From NCBI GenBank assembly GCA_001404055.1, contig CXTY01000015.1:186001-250000 (forward strand): DNA of 64,000 nucleotides. Reading direction: 5' to 3'. Shown here piece by piece: positions 1 to 9,856 of this stretch (position 1 is its first letter; each line of letters begins with the position of its first letter). The notes below the pieces were generated by a model that ran no database searches, was not told the DNA's origin, and saw nothing but the letters and a program-made list of their open reading frames with translations. Both the position numbers and the translations under genes were made by a program. This DNA comes from Roseibium album. GTDB lineage: Bacteria > Pseudomonadota > Alphaproteobacteria > Rhizobiales > Stappiaceae.

Positions 1-1270
1 GATAGCGGTGCCGGGTCGACGCATCAAGCCCGACTTCCTCCAGAGCTTTAGCCACCTTCCGATCACGCTCCACTGCTGAAAGATCCGGGAAATGGACCTG
101 CAACCCTTCGCCAACAATATCGGCAACAGTCATGCGCGGGGATAGCGCGCCAAACGGATCCTGAAAGACGATCTGCATGTCACGCCTCAAGGGGCGCATT
201 TCCTTCCAGGAGTTGGTCTGGATGTCCTGACCATTAAAGGCGATCCGCCCTGTTGAAGAGATCATGCGCAAGATGGCAAGGCCAAGAGTGGTTTTGCCCG
301 ATCCGCTTTCGCCAACAATACCCAGCGTCTGGCCTTCGCGCACCGTGATGTCTATTCCATCAACGGCTTTGATATGGTCGACAGTCTTGCGCAGCAGCCC
401 GCGCTTGACCGGAAACCAGACTTTCAGGTCGTCGGCCTGGACCACAATCGGTTTGCTTTTGTCAGTTGCCGGAGGTTCACCCTTGGGTTCGGCGGCCAGC
501 AGATGCTTGGTGTAGTCATGCTGCGGATTATCAAAAATCTCGTAAACGGGTCCCTGCTCGACGATCTCTCCTGCCGTCATGACGCACACCCGGTCTGCAA
601 ACTTCCGCACAACACCTAGATCATGCGTGATGAACAGCATGGCCATGCCATGCTTTTGCTGAAGTTCCTTGAGCAGTTCCAGGATCTGCGCCTGAACGGT
701 CACATCCAGCGCTGTTGTCGGCTCATCGGCAATCAGAAGGTCTGGCTCATTGGCGAGCGCCATTGCGATCATCACACGCTGACGCTGGCCACCGGACAAC
801 TGATGCGGATAGGAATTGAGACGCTTTTCCGGATCACGAATGCCGACCTGATTGAGCAGTTCCAGCACACGCTCGCGCGCCTGCGTATCTCCCATACCTC
901 TGTGGATCTTCAGAATTTCCGCAATCTGCTTTTCCACTGTATGCAGTGGATTGAGCGAGGTCATCGGTTCCTGAAAAATCATCGAGACGGCATTACCGCG
1001 CACGGCGCGCAATTCAGTTTCATTTGCGTGCAGGAGATCCTGACCGTTCATCAGGATTTTACCTGTCGGGTGCGATGCCGCCGGATAAGGCAGCAACTTG
1101 AGCACCGATAGCGCGGTAACCGACTTTCCTGATCCGCTTTCCCCAACCAGCGCGACTGTTTCGCCCTTCATGATGTCGAAAGAGATCCTGTCGACCGCCA
1201 ATGTTTCATTGCCGCCTTGTGTGAAGGCGACGGAGAGGTCCTTGACTGAAAGGAGGGTCTGTCTGCTCAT
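1..1270 (-). CDS. yejF: Peptide ABC transporter, double ATP-binding protein (YejF-like), 3' end outside window
   Basis: Cytoplasmic ATPase that would power uptake through the two permeases encoded just upstream. About 423 codons are visible and the gene runs off the left edge, so the second nucleotide-binding domain is incomplete. It carries two ABC cassettes: a first Walker A (GESGSGKS, residues 43-50), an LSGGQRQR signature and a LLIADEPTTALD Walker B, then a second Walker A of the same kind near residue 318. Two adjacent ATGs lie at 1273 and 1270; the second is chosen because it sits five bases after GGAGG. It starts 10 bases after the yejE stop, so it is the last visible gene of a yejA-B-E-F operon. 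Members of this family import oligopeptides and microcin C; the substrate here is not shown by the sequence. Confidence 0.93.
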   Translation of the reverse strand, partial: MSRQTLLSVKDLSVAFTQGGNETLAVDRISFDIMKGETVALVGESGSGKSVTALSVLKLLPYPAASHPTGKILMNGQDLLHANETELRAVRGNAVSMIFQEPMTSLNPLHTVEKQIAEILKIHRGMGDTQARERVLELLNQVGIRDPEKRLNSYPHQLSGGQRQRVMIAMALANEPDLLIADEPTTALDVTVQAQILELLKELQQKHGMAMLFITHDLGVVRKFADRVCVMTAGEIVEQGPVYEIFDNPQHDYTKHLLAAEPKGEPPATDKSKPIVVQADDLKVWFPVKRGLLRKTVDHIKAVDGIDITVREGQTLGIVGESGSGKTTLGLAILRMISSTGRIAFNGQDIQTNSWKEMRPLRRDMQIVFQDPFGALSPRMTVADIVGEGLQVHFPDLSAVERDRKVAKALEEVGLDASTRHRY

Positions 1271-1280
1271 CATATCCTCC

Positions 1281-2465
1281 TCACGCCAGGCTCTTGCGCG
1301 GATCGAACGCATCGCGCACGGCTTCACCAATGAATATCAGCAGACTGAGCATGACCGAGATGACCAGGAAACCCGTAATCCCCAACCATGGAGCCTGGAG
1401 ATTGTTTTTCCCCTGTGCCAGCAACTCGCCCAAAGAGGCGGATCCGGGTGGCAATCCAAAGCCAAGGAAATCCAACGCTGTCAACGTTGATATGGACCCG
1501 TTTAGGATAAAGGGCATGAAGGTCAGCGTTGCGACCATGGCATTGGGAAGAAGATGCCGCCACATGATCACCGGATTGGACACCCCCAGAGCACGCGCCG
1601 CCGAGATATATTCAAAATTTCGTCCCCTGAGGAACTCGGCCCTGACCACACCCACCAGCGCGACCCATGAAAAGGCAAGCAGAATAGTGAACAATGTCCA
1701 GAATCCCGGCACCAGGAATGATGAGACGATCAGGATCAGATAGAGCGTCGGGACAGCAGACCACATTTCGATAAAGCGCTGAAACAACAGGTCGGTCCAG
1801 CCGCCGTAATACCCCTGAACAGCACCGGCAGCGATGCCGATCGCAGATGAAGCCAGCGTCAATGCAAGGCCGAACAGGACGGAAATTCGGAACCCATAGG
1901 TCATTCGGGCCAGTACATCGCGCCCCTGATCATCAGTCCCAAGCCAGTTCCAGTTGCCGATAACACAGTTGGGGTCATCCACGCCTAGGGGATAGCGCGA
2001 GCATCGTTTCTCCTTGTCCATTGTCCAGGATGGTGGTGCCGGTGCAGGTACGGGAATTTCGTTGTTCACTGTACGATAGGAGTAACGAACGGGTGGCCAC
2101 AACATCCAGCCATCGGCGTTGATCTCCTCCTGAATGAAGGGGTCCCTGTAGTCCGTAATAGCCAGAAAGCCGCCAAACTTCTCTTCCGGATAATCAATAA
2201 ATACAGGGGCAAGAAGTTCGCCCTTATAGAACACCAGAATTGGCCGGTCATTTGTCAGAAACTCTGCAAACATTCCAAGAGTGAATAATATCAGGAAGAT
2301 CCAAAGCGACCGGTAACCGCGCCCGTTCGCTCTGAAATTTGCCCACCGTCGCTGGTTGAGCGGCGACATTTTCATTCTTTTGCGCGGAAGCATCCGCTCT
2401 TCGGCACCAGCATCATCATTGCGTTGGGTTGCATTGTCAGAGCGCCGATCAATCTTGCTATCCAT
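1281..2465 (-). CDS. yejE: Peptide ABC transporter permease (YejE-like)
   Basis: Inner-membrane permease that pairs with YejB to form the transport channel. The N-terminus has a basic cytoplasmic stretch and one membrane helix at about residues 53-72, then a periplasmic segment, then the five-helix binding-protein-dependent transport domain in the C-terminal half. The EAA-type cytoplasmic loop is visible as EYISAARALGVSNPVIM. A TTG lies one codon earlier (2468), but the ATG at 2465 is better placed eight bases after GGGAGG. The start lies 3 bases after the yejB stop, which indicates one transcript. At 394 residues it is longer than E. coli YejE because of the N-terminal and periplasmic extensions. 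Confidence 0.93.
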   Translation of the reverse strand: MDSKIDRRSDNATQRNDDAGAEERMLPRKRMKMSPLNQRRWANFRANGRGYRSLWIFLILFTLGMFAEFLTNDRPILVFYKGELLAPVFIDYPEEKFGGFLAITDYRDPFIQEEINADGWMLWPPVRYSYRTVNNEIPVPAPAPPSWTMDKEKRCSRYPLGVDDPNCVIGNWNWLGTDDQGRDVLARMTYGFRISVLFGLALTLASSAIGIAAGAVQGYYGGWTDLLFQRFIEMWSAVPTLYLILIVSSFLVPGFWTLFTILLAFSWVALVGVVRAEFLRGRNFEYISAARALGVSNPVIMWRHLLPNAMVATLTFMPFILNGSISTLTALDFLGFGLPPGSASLGELLAQGKNNLQAPWLGITGFLVISVMLSLLIFIGEAVRDAFDPRKSLA

Positions 2466-2468
2466 CAA

Positions 2469-3590
2469 TCAGACCTCCCTGCTTTCAAAGTCGATCCGCG
2501 GATCGATCCAGGTGTAGGTCAGGTCCGAAATCAGGCCCACCACAAGTCCCATGAGCGAGAAGACATAAAGCGTCGCAAAGACAACCGCATAATCTCTGTT
2601 GATGATGGATTCAAATCCTAAAAGTCCCAGCCCATCCAATGAAAAAATTGTTTCAATCAGAAGCGATCCGGCAAAGAAAGACGAGATGAAAGCACCTGGA
2701 AATCCAGCCACCACGATCAACATGGCGTTGCGGAAAACATGGCCATAAAGCACTTGGCGCTCGTTCAACCCTTTTGCCCTTGCGGTTATAACGTACTGCT
2801 TTCTGATTTCGTCGAGGAACGAGTTTTTGGTCAGGAGCGTGAGCGTTGCAAAAGCCGACAAGACCATTGCGGTCAGCGGCAAGGTCAAGTGCCAGAAATA
2901 GTCGATGATACGGGCCGGCCAGGAAAGTTCTTCCCAATTGTCTGAAACCAGACCACGCAACGGAAACAGGTCCCAGAAAGATCCCCCGGCAAATAGCACG
3001 ATCAGGAGCACGGCAAACAGGAAACCGGGAATGGCATAGGCCACAATGATCACCCCGGATGTCCAGATATCAAAGCGTGTTCCGTCTTTGACAGCCTTCT
3101 TGATCCCGAGCGGAATGGAAATCAGATAGGAAATCAATGTCATCCAGATCCCGAGTGATATCGAAACAGGCAGCTTTTCCACGATCAGATCGATAATCTT
3201 GATATCCCGGAAATAACTCTCCCCGAAATCGAACCGTGCATAGTTCCAAAGCATATTCAGGAACCGTTCCAGAGGCGGCTTGTCAAAACCGAATTGCGCC
3301 TCCAGTTCCTTGATGAATTCAGGATCGAGCCCCTGGGCACCGCGGTATTTGGAAGTCACGCTGTCCGACGCGACACCGCTACCGCCAGACGCATCGTTCC
3401 CGCCGCCAACCATATCGCTGCTGCCACCGCTGATGCGCGATGTTGCGGAGACATCCGTCCCTGACAATTGTGCGATAACCCGCTCGACCGGACCGCCTGG
3501 TGCGAACTGAATGATGACGAAATTAATGGCCATGATTCCGACCAAAGTCGGGATCATCAGCAGCAAACGGCGGAGGATATAGGCGCCCAT
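2469..3590 (-). CDS. yejB: Peptide ABC transporter permease (YejB-like)
   Basis: Inner-membrane permease partner of YejE. It begins with the typical YejB/OppB/DppB helix ([20 protein letters not shown]) and the family's APGGPVE motif. Residues about 46-90 form a glycine- and serine-rich periplasmic insertion, after which the QFGFDKP and GRYLN-type region and the multi-helix permease domain follow. The EAA loop reads [19 protein letters not shown]. At 373 residues it fits alphaproteobacterial YejB. It follows the second solute-binding protein by 64 bases and runs directly into yejE, so the set works as one importer. Confidence 0.94.
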   Translation of the reverse strand: MGAYILRRLLLMIPTLVGIMAINFVIIQFAPGGPVERVIAQLSGTDVSATSRISGGSSDMVGGGNDASGGSGVASDSVTSKYRGAQGLDPEFIKELEAQFGFDKPPLERFLNMLWNYARFDFGESYFRDIKIIDLIVEKLPVSISLGIWMTLISYLISIPLGIKKAVKDGTRFDIWTSGVIIVAYAIPGFLFAVLLIVLFAGGSFWDLFPLRGLVSDNWEELSWPARIIDYFWHLTLPLTAMVLSAFATLTLLTKNSFLDEIRKQYVITARAKGLNERQVLYGHVFRNAMLIVVAGFPGAFISSFFAGSLLIETIFSLDGLGLLGFESIINRDYAVVFATLYVFSLMGLVVGLISDLTYTWIDPRIDFESREV

Positions 3591-3654
3591 AGAGTTCGTG
3601 AATTCCCTTTATTGTTGGCCTTCTCAAACGGGCCGGAGGTCATTTATTGAATAT

Positions 3655-5547
3655 CTAACCGGCTTTGCCGAGTTTTTCCGCCTTTTCCTGGTTCATCCAC
3701 CAGAGATCTTCAATCGGAAACGCGTACCGGGGAGGGTTTTCAGGAAAGCCAAACATATCCCAAATCGCGACTGTGTGGATCGGCTTGTTCCATTGCGGCA
3801 CCCAATAGTGGCCCGATCTCAGAACACGGTCCAAGGCTCGCGCTGCGATGACCATTTGTTCCCGTGTTTCCGCACCAAGCGCCTTGTCCATCAGAGCATC
3901 AATGACCGGATCGGAAATACCGGCAATGTTGTAGGTGCCCGGCGTTTCAGCCGCTTTTGATCCCCATGACGTTCGAATTGTTTCGGAGAGAGTTGGTGAC
4001 AGGGAATACCGGCGCGAACAAACGTCAAAATCATAGTTGTTCAATCGCGACTGATACTGCGCGGGATCGACCAGCCGGAAACTTGCCTCAATTCCCAACC
4101 GTTCAAGGTTCGTGATGAAGGGATTGGTAATCCGTTCGAATGACTGCGAGTTGTTCAGGAATTCGATCGTCAGCTGCTTGCCGTCCGGACCGATCAGTTT
4201 CGCTCCATCGCGCTCGTAGCCCGCCTCTTTCAACAGTTTGCTCGCCTCACGCAGCAGCGTACGGTCAAATCCGGAGCCATCGCTGACCGGTTGAACATAG
4301 GCTGTTTTGAATACGCTTTCCGGAAGCTGTTTCCGGTAGGGTTCCAGCAAAACCAATTCTTCAGGAGAGGGAGTGCCCTCTGACTTCATGTCGGAATTTT
4401 CGAAGAACGACTGTGTGCGTTGATAAAGATCGTAAAAGAGGTTCTTGTTTGACCATTCAAAGTCAAACGCATAACTCAATGCCCGCCTGACCCTAGGGTC
4501 TTTGAATTTTTCAAGCCGCGTGTTGATGAACCACCCTTGCGCGCCGGAAGGTCTGCCGTCTGGAAACTGGTCTCTGACCACGCGCTTGTCTTCGACCGCC
4601 GGGAAATTGTATTCCGTCGCCCAGATCTTGGAGCTGAATTCCTCCCGGTAGGTGACTTCTCCCTTTTTGAAGGCTTCAAAGCCAACCTGGTAATCCCGGT
4701 AAAAGTCGATACGGACGATATCAAAATTGCGTTGGCCTACCAGCACCGGCAGATCCTTGCCCCAGTAATTGGCAACCCGCTTATATTCGATATATCGGCC
4801 CACCGCATGCTTGCCGACCTTGTATGGCCCAGAGGACAACGGCGCCGTCAGTGTGCTCTGCTTGAAGTCGTATGCTGTGTAGTATCTTTTGGAGAAGATA
4901 GGCAGCCCGGCCACGACCATTGGCAACTGAACGGTCTGCTTTCCGGAGAAATGCAGCGCTACGCGGTATTCCTCCAGAATTTCCGCATCCTGAAGTTCCT
5001 GTATGTTCTGACTGATTAGGGGATGCCCGTCGGCTTTCAGCAGCAGCAGTGAAAACGCCACATCTTCTGCGGTCAGTTTTGATCCATCATGGAACCGGGC
5101 TTCCGGGCGCAGATTGAAGGTATAAATATTGCCGTCTTCCGAGATTTCGACCGTCTCGGCAAGCAGACCATACATGGCATCGGGTTCATCCCATGCACGC
5201 ACCATAAGGGTATCGAAACACAGCTCCATGCGCGGAGGTGCATCGCCCTTCAAGATGAAGGAATTGAACGAGTTGAAGGTCCGCGCATTCTGGTTATACG
5301 CCCAGGAGGGCGCCTGAAAGATGAACTTCCCCCCTTTGGGAGCTGCCGGGTTCACATAATTGAAATGCGCAAAATCCGGTGCGTACTTCAACTCACCAAA
5401 GACGGACAGGCCGTGGCGCGCGCCAGCCCCAGCAGCACTGGACGCTGCCAGAGCCGGCCCGGCCAGGCCAGGCACCATTGCTGAAATACCAGCCGCCCCG
5501 GTGAGTTTCAAAAGTTGTCTGCGGGAAGGAGATGTCACTGCGTTCAT
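3655..5547 (-). CDS. Extracellular solute-binding protein, family 5, Tat-type signal (YejA-like)
   Basis: Periplasmic peptide-binding component (SBP_bac_5 family, 630 residues). The N-terminus contains a twin-arginine signal (SRRQLLKL) followed by a hydrophobic stretch ending near ALA, so export through Tat is likely. The mature protein opens with the YejA-like segment LKYAPDFAHFNYVNP and ends with an IEDLWWMNQEKAEKL tail. It overlaps the end of the upstream paralogue by four bases (ATGA), so the two binding proteins are translationally coupled. Both share the length, domain layout and motifs of YejA, with clear divergence between them. Ligand is unknown; peptides or microcin-C-like compounds are expected from the family. 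Confidence 0.92.
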   Translation of the reverse strand: MNAVTSPSRRQLLKLTGAAGISAMVPGLAGPALAASSAAGAGARHGLSVFGELKYAPDFAHFNYVNPAAPKGGKFIFQAPSWAYNQNARTFNSFNSFILKGDAPPRMELCFDTLMVRAWDEPDAMYGLLAETVEISEDGNIYTFNLRPEARFHDGSKLTAEDVAFSLLLLKADGHPLISQNIQELQDAEILEEYRVALHFSGKQTVQLPMVVAGLPIFSKRYYTAYDFKQSTLTAPLSSGPYKVGKHAVGRYIEYKRVANYWGKDLPVLVGQRNFDIVRIDFYRDYQVGFEAFKKGEVTYREEFSSKIWATEYNFPAVEDKRVVRDQFPDGRPSGAQGWFINTRLEKFKDPRVRRALSYAFDFEWSNKNLFYDLYQRTQSFFENSDMKSEGTPSPEELVLLEPYRKQLPESVFKTAYVQPVSDGSGFDRTLLREASKLLKEAGYERDGAKLIGPDGKQLTIEFLNNSQSFERITNPFITNLERLGIEASFRLVDPAQYQSRLNNYDFDVCSRRYSLSPTLSETIRTSWGSKAAETPGTYNIAGISDPVIDALMDKALGAETREQMVIAARALDRVLRSGHYWVPQWNKPIHTVAIWDMFGFPENPPRYAFPIEDLWWMNQEKAEKLGKAG

Positions 5548-7424
5548 TTCGCTGCCCCTGTTTTTTCAGCCAGAGCTTCGTCGCGCCACCAGATCGTTGG
5601 GAAGCCGGTGCTGTATTCGGGCATATTCTCCGGATGGGCAAACCTGTTCCAGCGCGCAGTCCTGGTTTCGTCAGAATAGAACTGCGGCACAACATAGTGG
5701 TTCCAGAGCAGCACCCTGTCCAAGGCATGGGTTGCCGCCACCAGTGTTTCCCGGTCTTCAGCAAAGATCAATTTCTCGATCAAGTGGTCAACCGCCGGAT
5801 TATTGATCCCGGCATAATTGGCTGAACTTGGGTTGTCGGCGGATTCAGATCCCCAATATTCGCGCTGCTCGTTTCCGGGAGACAGGGATTGCCCCAGGGC
5901 GAGAATTACGGAATCAAAATCCCGGCTGCGGATACGGTTGATGTATTGCGAGGTATCAATCAGGCGAAGGATCGGCTTGATGCCGATATTTTCAAGATTC
6001 TTTGAGTAAGGCAAAAGGGTTCGCTCACTCCCCTTGTCCGTATAGAGAAACTCCACACTCAATTGCTCACCCGTTGCCGGGTCGACCATCTTGCGGTCCT
6101 TCAGTTCATATCCTGCCTTGCGAAGCAGTTTGACGGCTTCGCGCAGGTTGCCGCGCACATTTTGCGGCGAACCACCCACAGGGTTTTTGTATTCTTGCGT
6201 AAATACTTCGACGGGAACCTGATCCCGGACTTCTTCCAGGATCTCCAGTTCCTTGCCTTCCGGCAGACCGGAAGAGGCAAGTTCAGTTCCTGAGAAATAG
6301 GAATTGACCCGCTTCAGCAAGCCGGCGGACACGATTTCATTCGTTGTTTCAAAATCATAAGCATAATTCAGGGCCTGGCGTACCAGGGGGTCCTGAAATT
6401 TCTCACGCCGGAGGTTCAAGAAGAACCCCTGCATCACGCCCCTGGACTTGTCCGGGAAAATCTCTTTTACAACGCGGCCATCCTCAATCGCCGGAAACTT
6501 GAACCGCTTGGCCCATTGGCTGGAACTGCGTTCAATATGGAAATCATATTGATCGCCTTTGAAGGCTTCGAAACGGACGGCATCGTCAAGAAAGGAAATA
6601 TAGCGAATTTCCTCGAAATTGTTGGTGCCTACCCGGATTGGCAAGTCGGCGCCCCAATAGTCGTAGACCCGCTCGTAAATCACTTGCCTGTTCGCGGCAA
6701 AATCCTTGATCCGATAGGGCCCTGAACCAAGCGGAGGTTCGAGCGTAGAACGAGATATATCGCGTGCCTCACCCTTGTCATTTGTCCCCTCCCACCAGTG
6801 CTTGGGCAGGATGTCCAGTTGGCCCACAATTTTCGGAAGTTCACGATTACCAGAGGTATCAAATGAAAACCGGATCGTGCGGTCGGCTACGATTTCAACA
6901 TCTTTCACGTTCTGAAAATAGAATTTTCGCTGTGGGTCGAGCTCAATCGCCTTTTCGAAGGACCAGACCACATCCTCGGCCGTAACAGGCTCTCCGTCAT
7001 GCCAGCTGGCTTTCGGATTCAAACGATATTCGACCCAGGAATAGTCATCGGGAAACCGGACCGCATCGGCAAGTGCGCCGTATTGCGCACTGATGTCATC
7101 TTCATCAAGAGAAGACTCCATCAGGTTTTCGTAAATGTTCAGGATACCGGGAGCGATGTTTCCCTTTTGCGCCAGGAAGTTGAAGGTATCATAGCCGCCT
7201 CTGCTCGCGAGCCGAACGGTTCCCCCTTTGGGCGCATCGGGATTTACATAATCAAAGTGCGAAACTTCAGGACCATATTTTGGCGTCCCATTCAGGGCAG
7301 CTGCATGCAACCATTCCGGCTCGTCGGCATGTACCGGGCCTGTGGCCATACCTGCGACCAACAACGCTGCTGCAAATGCAAAGCCTGCTGCAGTCCTGTC
7401 CAAAGCTTGCCATGTGAAAACCAT
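5544..7424 (-). CDS. yejA: Extracellular solute-binding protein, family 5, Sec-type signal (YejA-like)
   Basis: First gene of the importer operon, a 626-residue periplasmic binding protein. It has a Sec-type signal peptide (hydrophobic core FAFAAALLVAGMA, cleavage expected after VHA) rather than the twin-arginine signal of its neighbour. The mature protein starts with the YejA landmark region PKYGPEVSHFDYVNPDAPKG and carries the family signature DDYSWVEYRLNP and EPVTAEDVVWSF. The ATG at 7424 is the only start that keeps the signal peptide. Promoter sequences should lie in 7425-7535. The stop overlaps the next start (ATGA). Confidence 0.93.
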   Translation of the reverse strand: MVFTWQALDRTAAGFAFAAALLVAGMATGPVHADEPEWLHAAALNGTPKYGPEVSHFDYVNPDAPKGGTVRLASRGGYDTFNFLAQKGNIAPGILNIYENLMESSLDEDDISAQYGALADAVRFPDDYSWVEYRLNPKASWHDGEPVTAEDVVWSFEKAIELDPQRKFYFQNVKDVEIVADRTIRFSFDTSGNRELPKIVGQLDILPKHWWEGTNDKGEARDISRSTLEPPLGSGPYRIKDFAANRQVIYERVYDYWGADLPIRVGTNNFEEIRYISFLDDAVRFEAFKGDQYDFHIERSSSQWAKRFKFPAIEDGRVVKEIFPDKSRGVMQGFFLNLRREKFQDPLVRQALNYAYDFETTNEIVSAGLLKRVNSYFSGTELASSGLPEGKELEILEEVRDQVPVEVFTQEYKNPVGGSPQNVRGNLREAVKLLRKAGYELKDRKMVDPATGEQLSVEFLYTDKGSERTLLPYSKNLENIGIKPILRLIDTSQYINRIRSRDFDSVILALGQSLSPGNEQREYWGSESADNPSSANYAGINNPAVDHLIEKLIFAEDRETLVAATHALDRVLLWNHYVVPQFYSDETRTARWNRFAHPENMPEYSTGFPTIWWRDEALAEKTGAAK

Positions 7425-7535
7425 CGGCTTCTCTGTCCCTTCCTGGTTTCTGGCCTCAAATCAAATAAGGCTTATGAAACAGTGTAGGGACCAGCGGACC
7501 AAACGTCACCTGCTGGTTGCTGAAATGACAGAAAT

Positions 7536-8972
7536 TTAACCTGTCTGGGGAACGCCGTTATTCTTGATATCCCGCGTTTTTTGCTTTGACCGGGCTTTAT
7601 CGGCATACATCCGCCCATCTGCGACCCTAAGCAGATCGTCAATCGTGACAGCATCTCCTGGAAAGCTGGCACTGCCAATACTCGCCTTCACGTCAATGTG
7701 AGCACCGGCATAGTCGAAAACTTGCGTAACCCGCTCTGAAATCCTCGCGAGAAAATCATCCTTTTCCTGGTTCCGCATGTTGCCAGGGGTCAATACGATG
7801 AATTCGTCACCGCCAACACGCGCAACGGTATCCATCTGACGAACCTGGCTTTGCAATCTGTCACCTATTTCGATCAAAAGCTGATCGCCAACGGTGTGGC
7901 CATAATCGTCGTTGACCGGCTTGAATGCGTCCAGGTCGACGTAAAAAATCTCGAACCCGGACCTGGACCGCTCGCTCATGGCGACAAGCTGATGCATGCG
8001 GTCTTCCAGAAGACGGCGATTTGCCAATCCGGTCAGCGGGTCATGCAATGCCATTGACCGGACCTTGTAAACTTCACTGACGAGGAAAAAGGCCATTGCG
8101 GCAAAAATCAGTGAAATCAAGCCACCAATCAACTGGGTGTTCCAAACCTCGTTTCCCGCACGAGACCAGCCTGCGTCCGGATATCCGAGCAATTCCCACT
8201 TCAAGCCACCGGGCAAGTGAAGAGGAAGAGAGACATAGTCCTTCTTCTGTGTCTCAGCGCTGCCAAATACAGGACCCTCAACAGCGCTCGACGTATTCTT
8301 GTCTATAATTGCAATTCGATTTCCATTGATGACTTCCTTGACGCCCGCTGCAGCGAGTGTCCCTTCTTCACTGAGGACAAGCGTGGCAACGCCCCAATAG
8401 GTTCGGTCAATCATGGGCTGGCCTGGGAAGGCTACCGGAAATACTGGTATTCTGATCAAAAGCGCACTGCCGCCCTGCACCAGATTAAGAGGCCCGACAA
8501 TCACAACTTCCCGGCTCTCCATCGCTTGTCGGATTGCAGGCCATTGCGCAGCGTTCTTGCTGTAGTCAAGGCCGATAGCTGCCTGGTTCGGCGCCATTGG
8601 ATAGACTGCTTGCAGAATATTGCCAGGCGCAAGGCCGATAGAGCGAATGGAAGAATTTTCTTCGACTAGATCTGTCGCGATTTCAAGATAATCCGCAGCT
8701 TCGAACGGTTTATCGTGAAATTGCGACACATAGGCCCTGATCCCCAAACCATGCGCTACAGTTCGGTTAATCTCGCCTTCCAGTCTGGCGCGGGTTTCTG
8801 ACAAGCCTGCAATCGCGGCCTGTTTTTGCTGTGAAACCAGTTCGGCACGGACAAGCTGCCCGACGTGTACAGTTACCGTCATACCGACAAGAAAACACAC
8901 GATGGCAACGACGGCAGCGACCCACGCTCCATTCGAGTTGTAAAAAGGACTTCGCGTAAGATTCCTGCCCAT
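7536..8972 (-). CDS. Membrane diguanylate cyclase with CHASE sensor domain
   Basis: Predicted to make cyclic-di-GMP from two GTP in response to a periplasmic signal. Layout: membrane helix about 17-39, CHASE-type periplasmic domain about 60-240 (motifs RSIGLAPGN and AVYPMAPNQAAIGLDY), second helix about 282-303, then a GGDEF domain. The active-site motif GGDEF is at 387-391 and is intact. An inhibitory-site motif RQMD at 378-381 stands exactly five residues before it, so product feedback inhibition is expected. No EAL domain follows. The gene stands alone, transcribed toward the peptide importer. The CHASE ligand cannot be read from the sequence. Confidence 0.93.
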   Translation of the reverse strand: MGRNLTRSPFYNSNGAWVAAVVAIVCFLVGMTVTVHVGQLVRAELVSQQKQAAIAGLSETRARLEGEINRTVAHGLGIRAYVSQFHDKPFEAADYLEIATDLVEENSSIRSIGLAPGNILQAVYPMAPNQAAIGLDYSKNAAQWPAIRQAMESREVVIVGPLNLVQGGSALLIRIPVFPVAFPGQPMIDRTYWGVATLVLSEEGTLAAAGVKEVINGNRIAIIDKNTSSAVEGPVFGSAETQKKDYVSLPLHLPGGLKWELLGYPDAGWSRAGNEVWNTQLIGGLISLIFAAMAFFLVSEVYKVRSMALHDPLTGLANRRLLEDRMHQLVAMSERSRSGFEIFYVDLDAFKPVNDDYGHTVGDQLLIEIGDRLQSQVRQMDTVARVGGDEFIVLTPGNMRNQEKDDFLARISERVTQVFDYAGAHIDVKASIGSASFPGDAVTIDDLLRVADGRMYADKARSKQKTRDIKNNGVPQTG

Positions 8973-9052
8973 TAGGTCTTTACCCGCTTTCAGCCCACCC
9001 GGCTAATATACTACGTAGCGTAAGACTTGTTAATTTTTCATATAAGTCAAAT

Positions 9053-9079
9053 AAAAAAGCCGGGCTTTGCGCCCGGCTT
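9053..9079 (-). terminator. Rho-independent terminator after the cytochrome c gene
   Basis: A perfect nine-base-pair stem (AAGCCGGGC at 9057-9065 and GCCCGGCTT at 9071-9079) with loop TTTGC. On the minus strand it is followed by a run of six T. It lies 39 bases past the stop of the cytochrome gene. Confidence 0.85.
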
Positions 9080-9118
9080 CTAAGCACCAACTGGATGCTA
9101 GCTAGTTAATTCTACGCA

Positions 9119-9670
9119 TTACTCAGCCGTTAAAGGTTGAGGTGCATCAGACTGTTCCCGCAGATAAGCGATGATGTCTGCCCGGTCTTCCGGTTTACGC
9201 AGTCCAGCAAAACCCATGCTTGTGCCAGCGATTAATTTCTTCGGTGATGCCAGGAAATGATCCAGCTCTTCATAGGTCCACTCTGGATTTTCACCGCCAT
9301 ATGTGCCCATGGCTGAGGAATATCTGAAGCCGTCCAAGCCGCCTGGCTTACGACCGACGATATCCCAAAGTGCCGGCCCGACCTTGTTGGCACCGCCCTG
9401 ATCGAAGGTATGGCAGGCTGCACATTTCTTGGCGACCTTTTGGCCGTCAGTGGCAGAAGCTGCAATCAAGCGTTCCGAAATTGGTTCAACTTCAGGAACC
9501 GCTTCAACTTCCGAGGTCGAATCCGGGGCAGATGCCAGGACGATCTCGTATCCGGGTTTTCCCGGAATTGTCGGTTTAAAGATAATGTCGGATACAATTC
9601 CAACACCCATTGTCAAAATAAGGACCATCAAAACCGCACCAGCGACCTTGTTTAGTGTGAAGGAATCCAT
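9119..9670 (-). CDS. Membrane-anchored c-type cytochrome (CycM/cytochrome c552-like)
   Basis: Small electron carrier held in the inner membrane, likely passing electrons between the cytochrome bc1 complex and a terminal oxidase. The first 30 residues form an uncleaved signal anchor (KVAGAVLMVLILTMGVGIVSDIIF). A proline- and glutamate-rich linker (residues about 50-68) leads to a single class I cytochrome c fold. The heme site is CAACH and the distal ligand is the methionine in GTSMGFAGL. A length of 183 residues fits rhizobial CycM. It is divergent from kdsB, with 186 bases between the starts, and has its own terminator. Confidence 0.93.
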   Translation of the reverse strand: MDSFTLNKVAGAVLMVLILTMGVGIVSDIIFKPTIPGKPGYEIVLASAPDSTSEVEAVPEVEPISERLIAASATDGQKVAKKCAACHTFDQGGANKVGPALWDIVGRKPGGLDGFRYSSAMGTYGGENPEWTYEELDHFLASPKKLIAGTSMGFAGLRKPEDRADIIAYLREQSDAPQPLTAE

Positions 9671-9856
9671 TCTCTACGGCTCCAAGCTCATACGCGCCCG
9701 GGCCCGCCACAATGCGCAGCGAACCCTATCAGCTTCCAGAAGTTTGCGGGAACCTACAAATTTTTTGACCTTGCTGTCCATAGCTTTAAAAGGACATCTG
9801 ATATGACAAACGGACGCGGCTGGTGTTTTTTGCACTTTCGCCGACCCGCCTGACTG

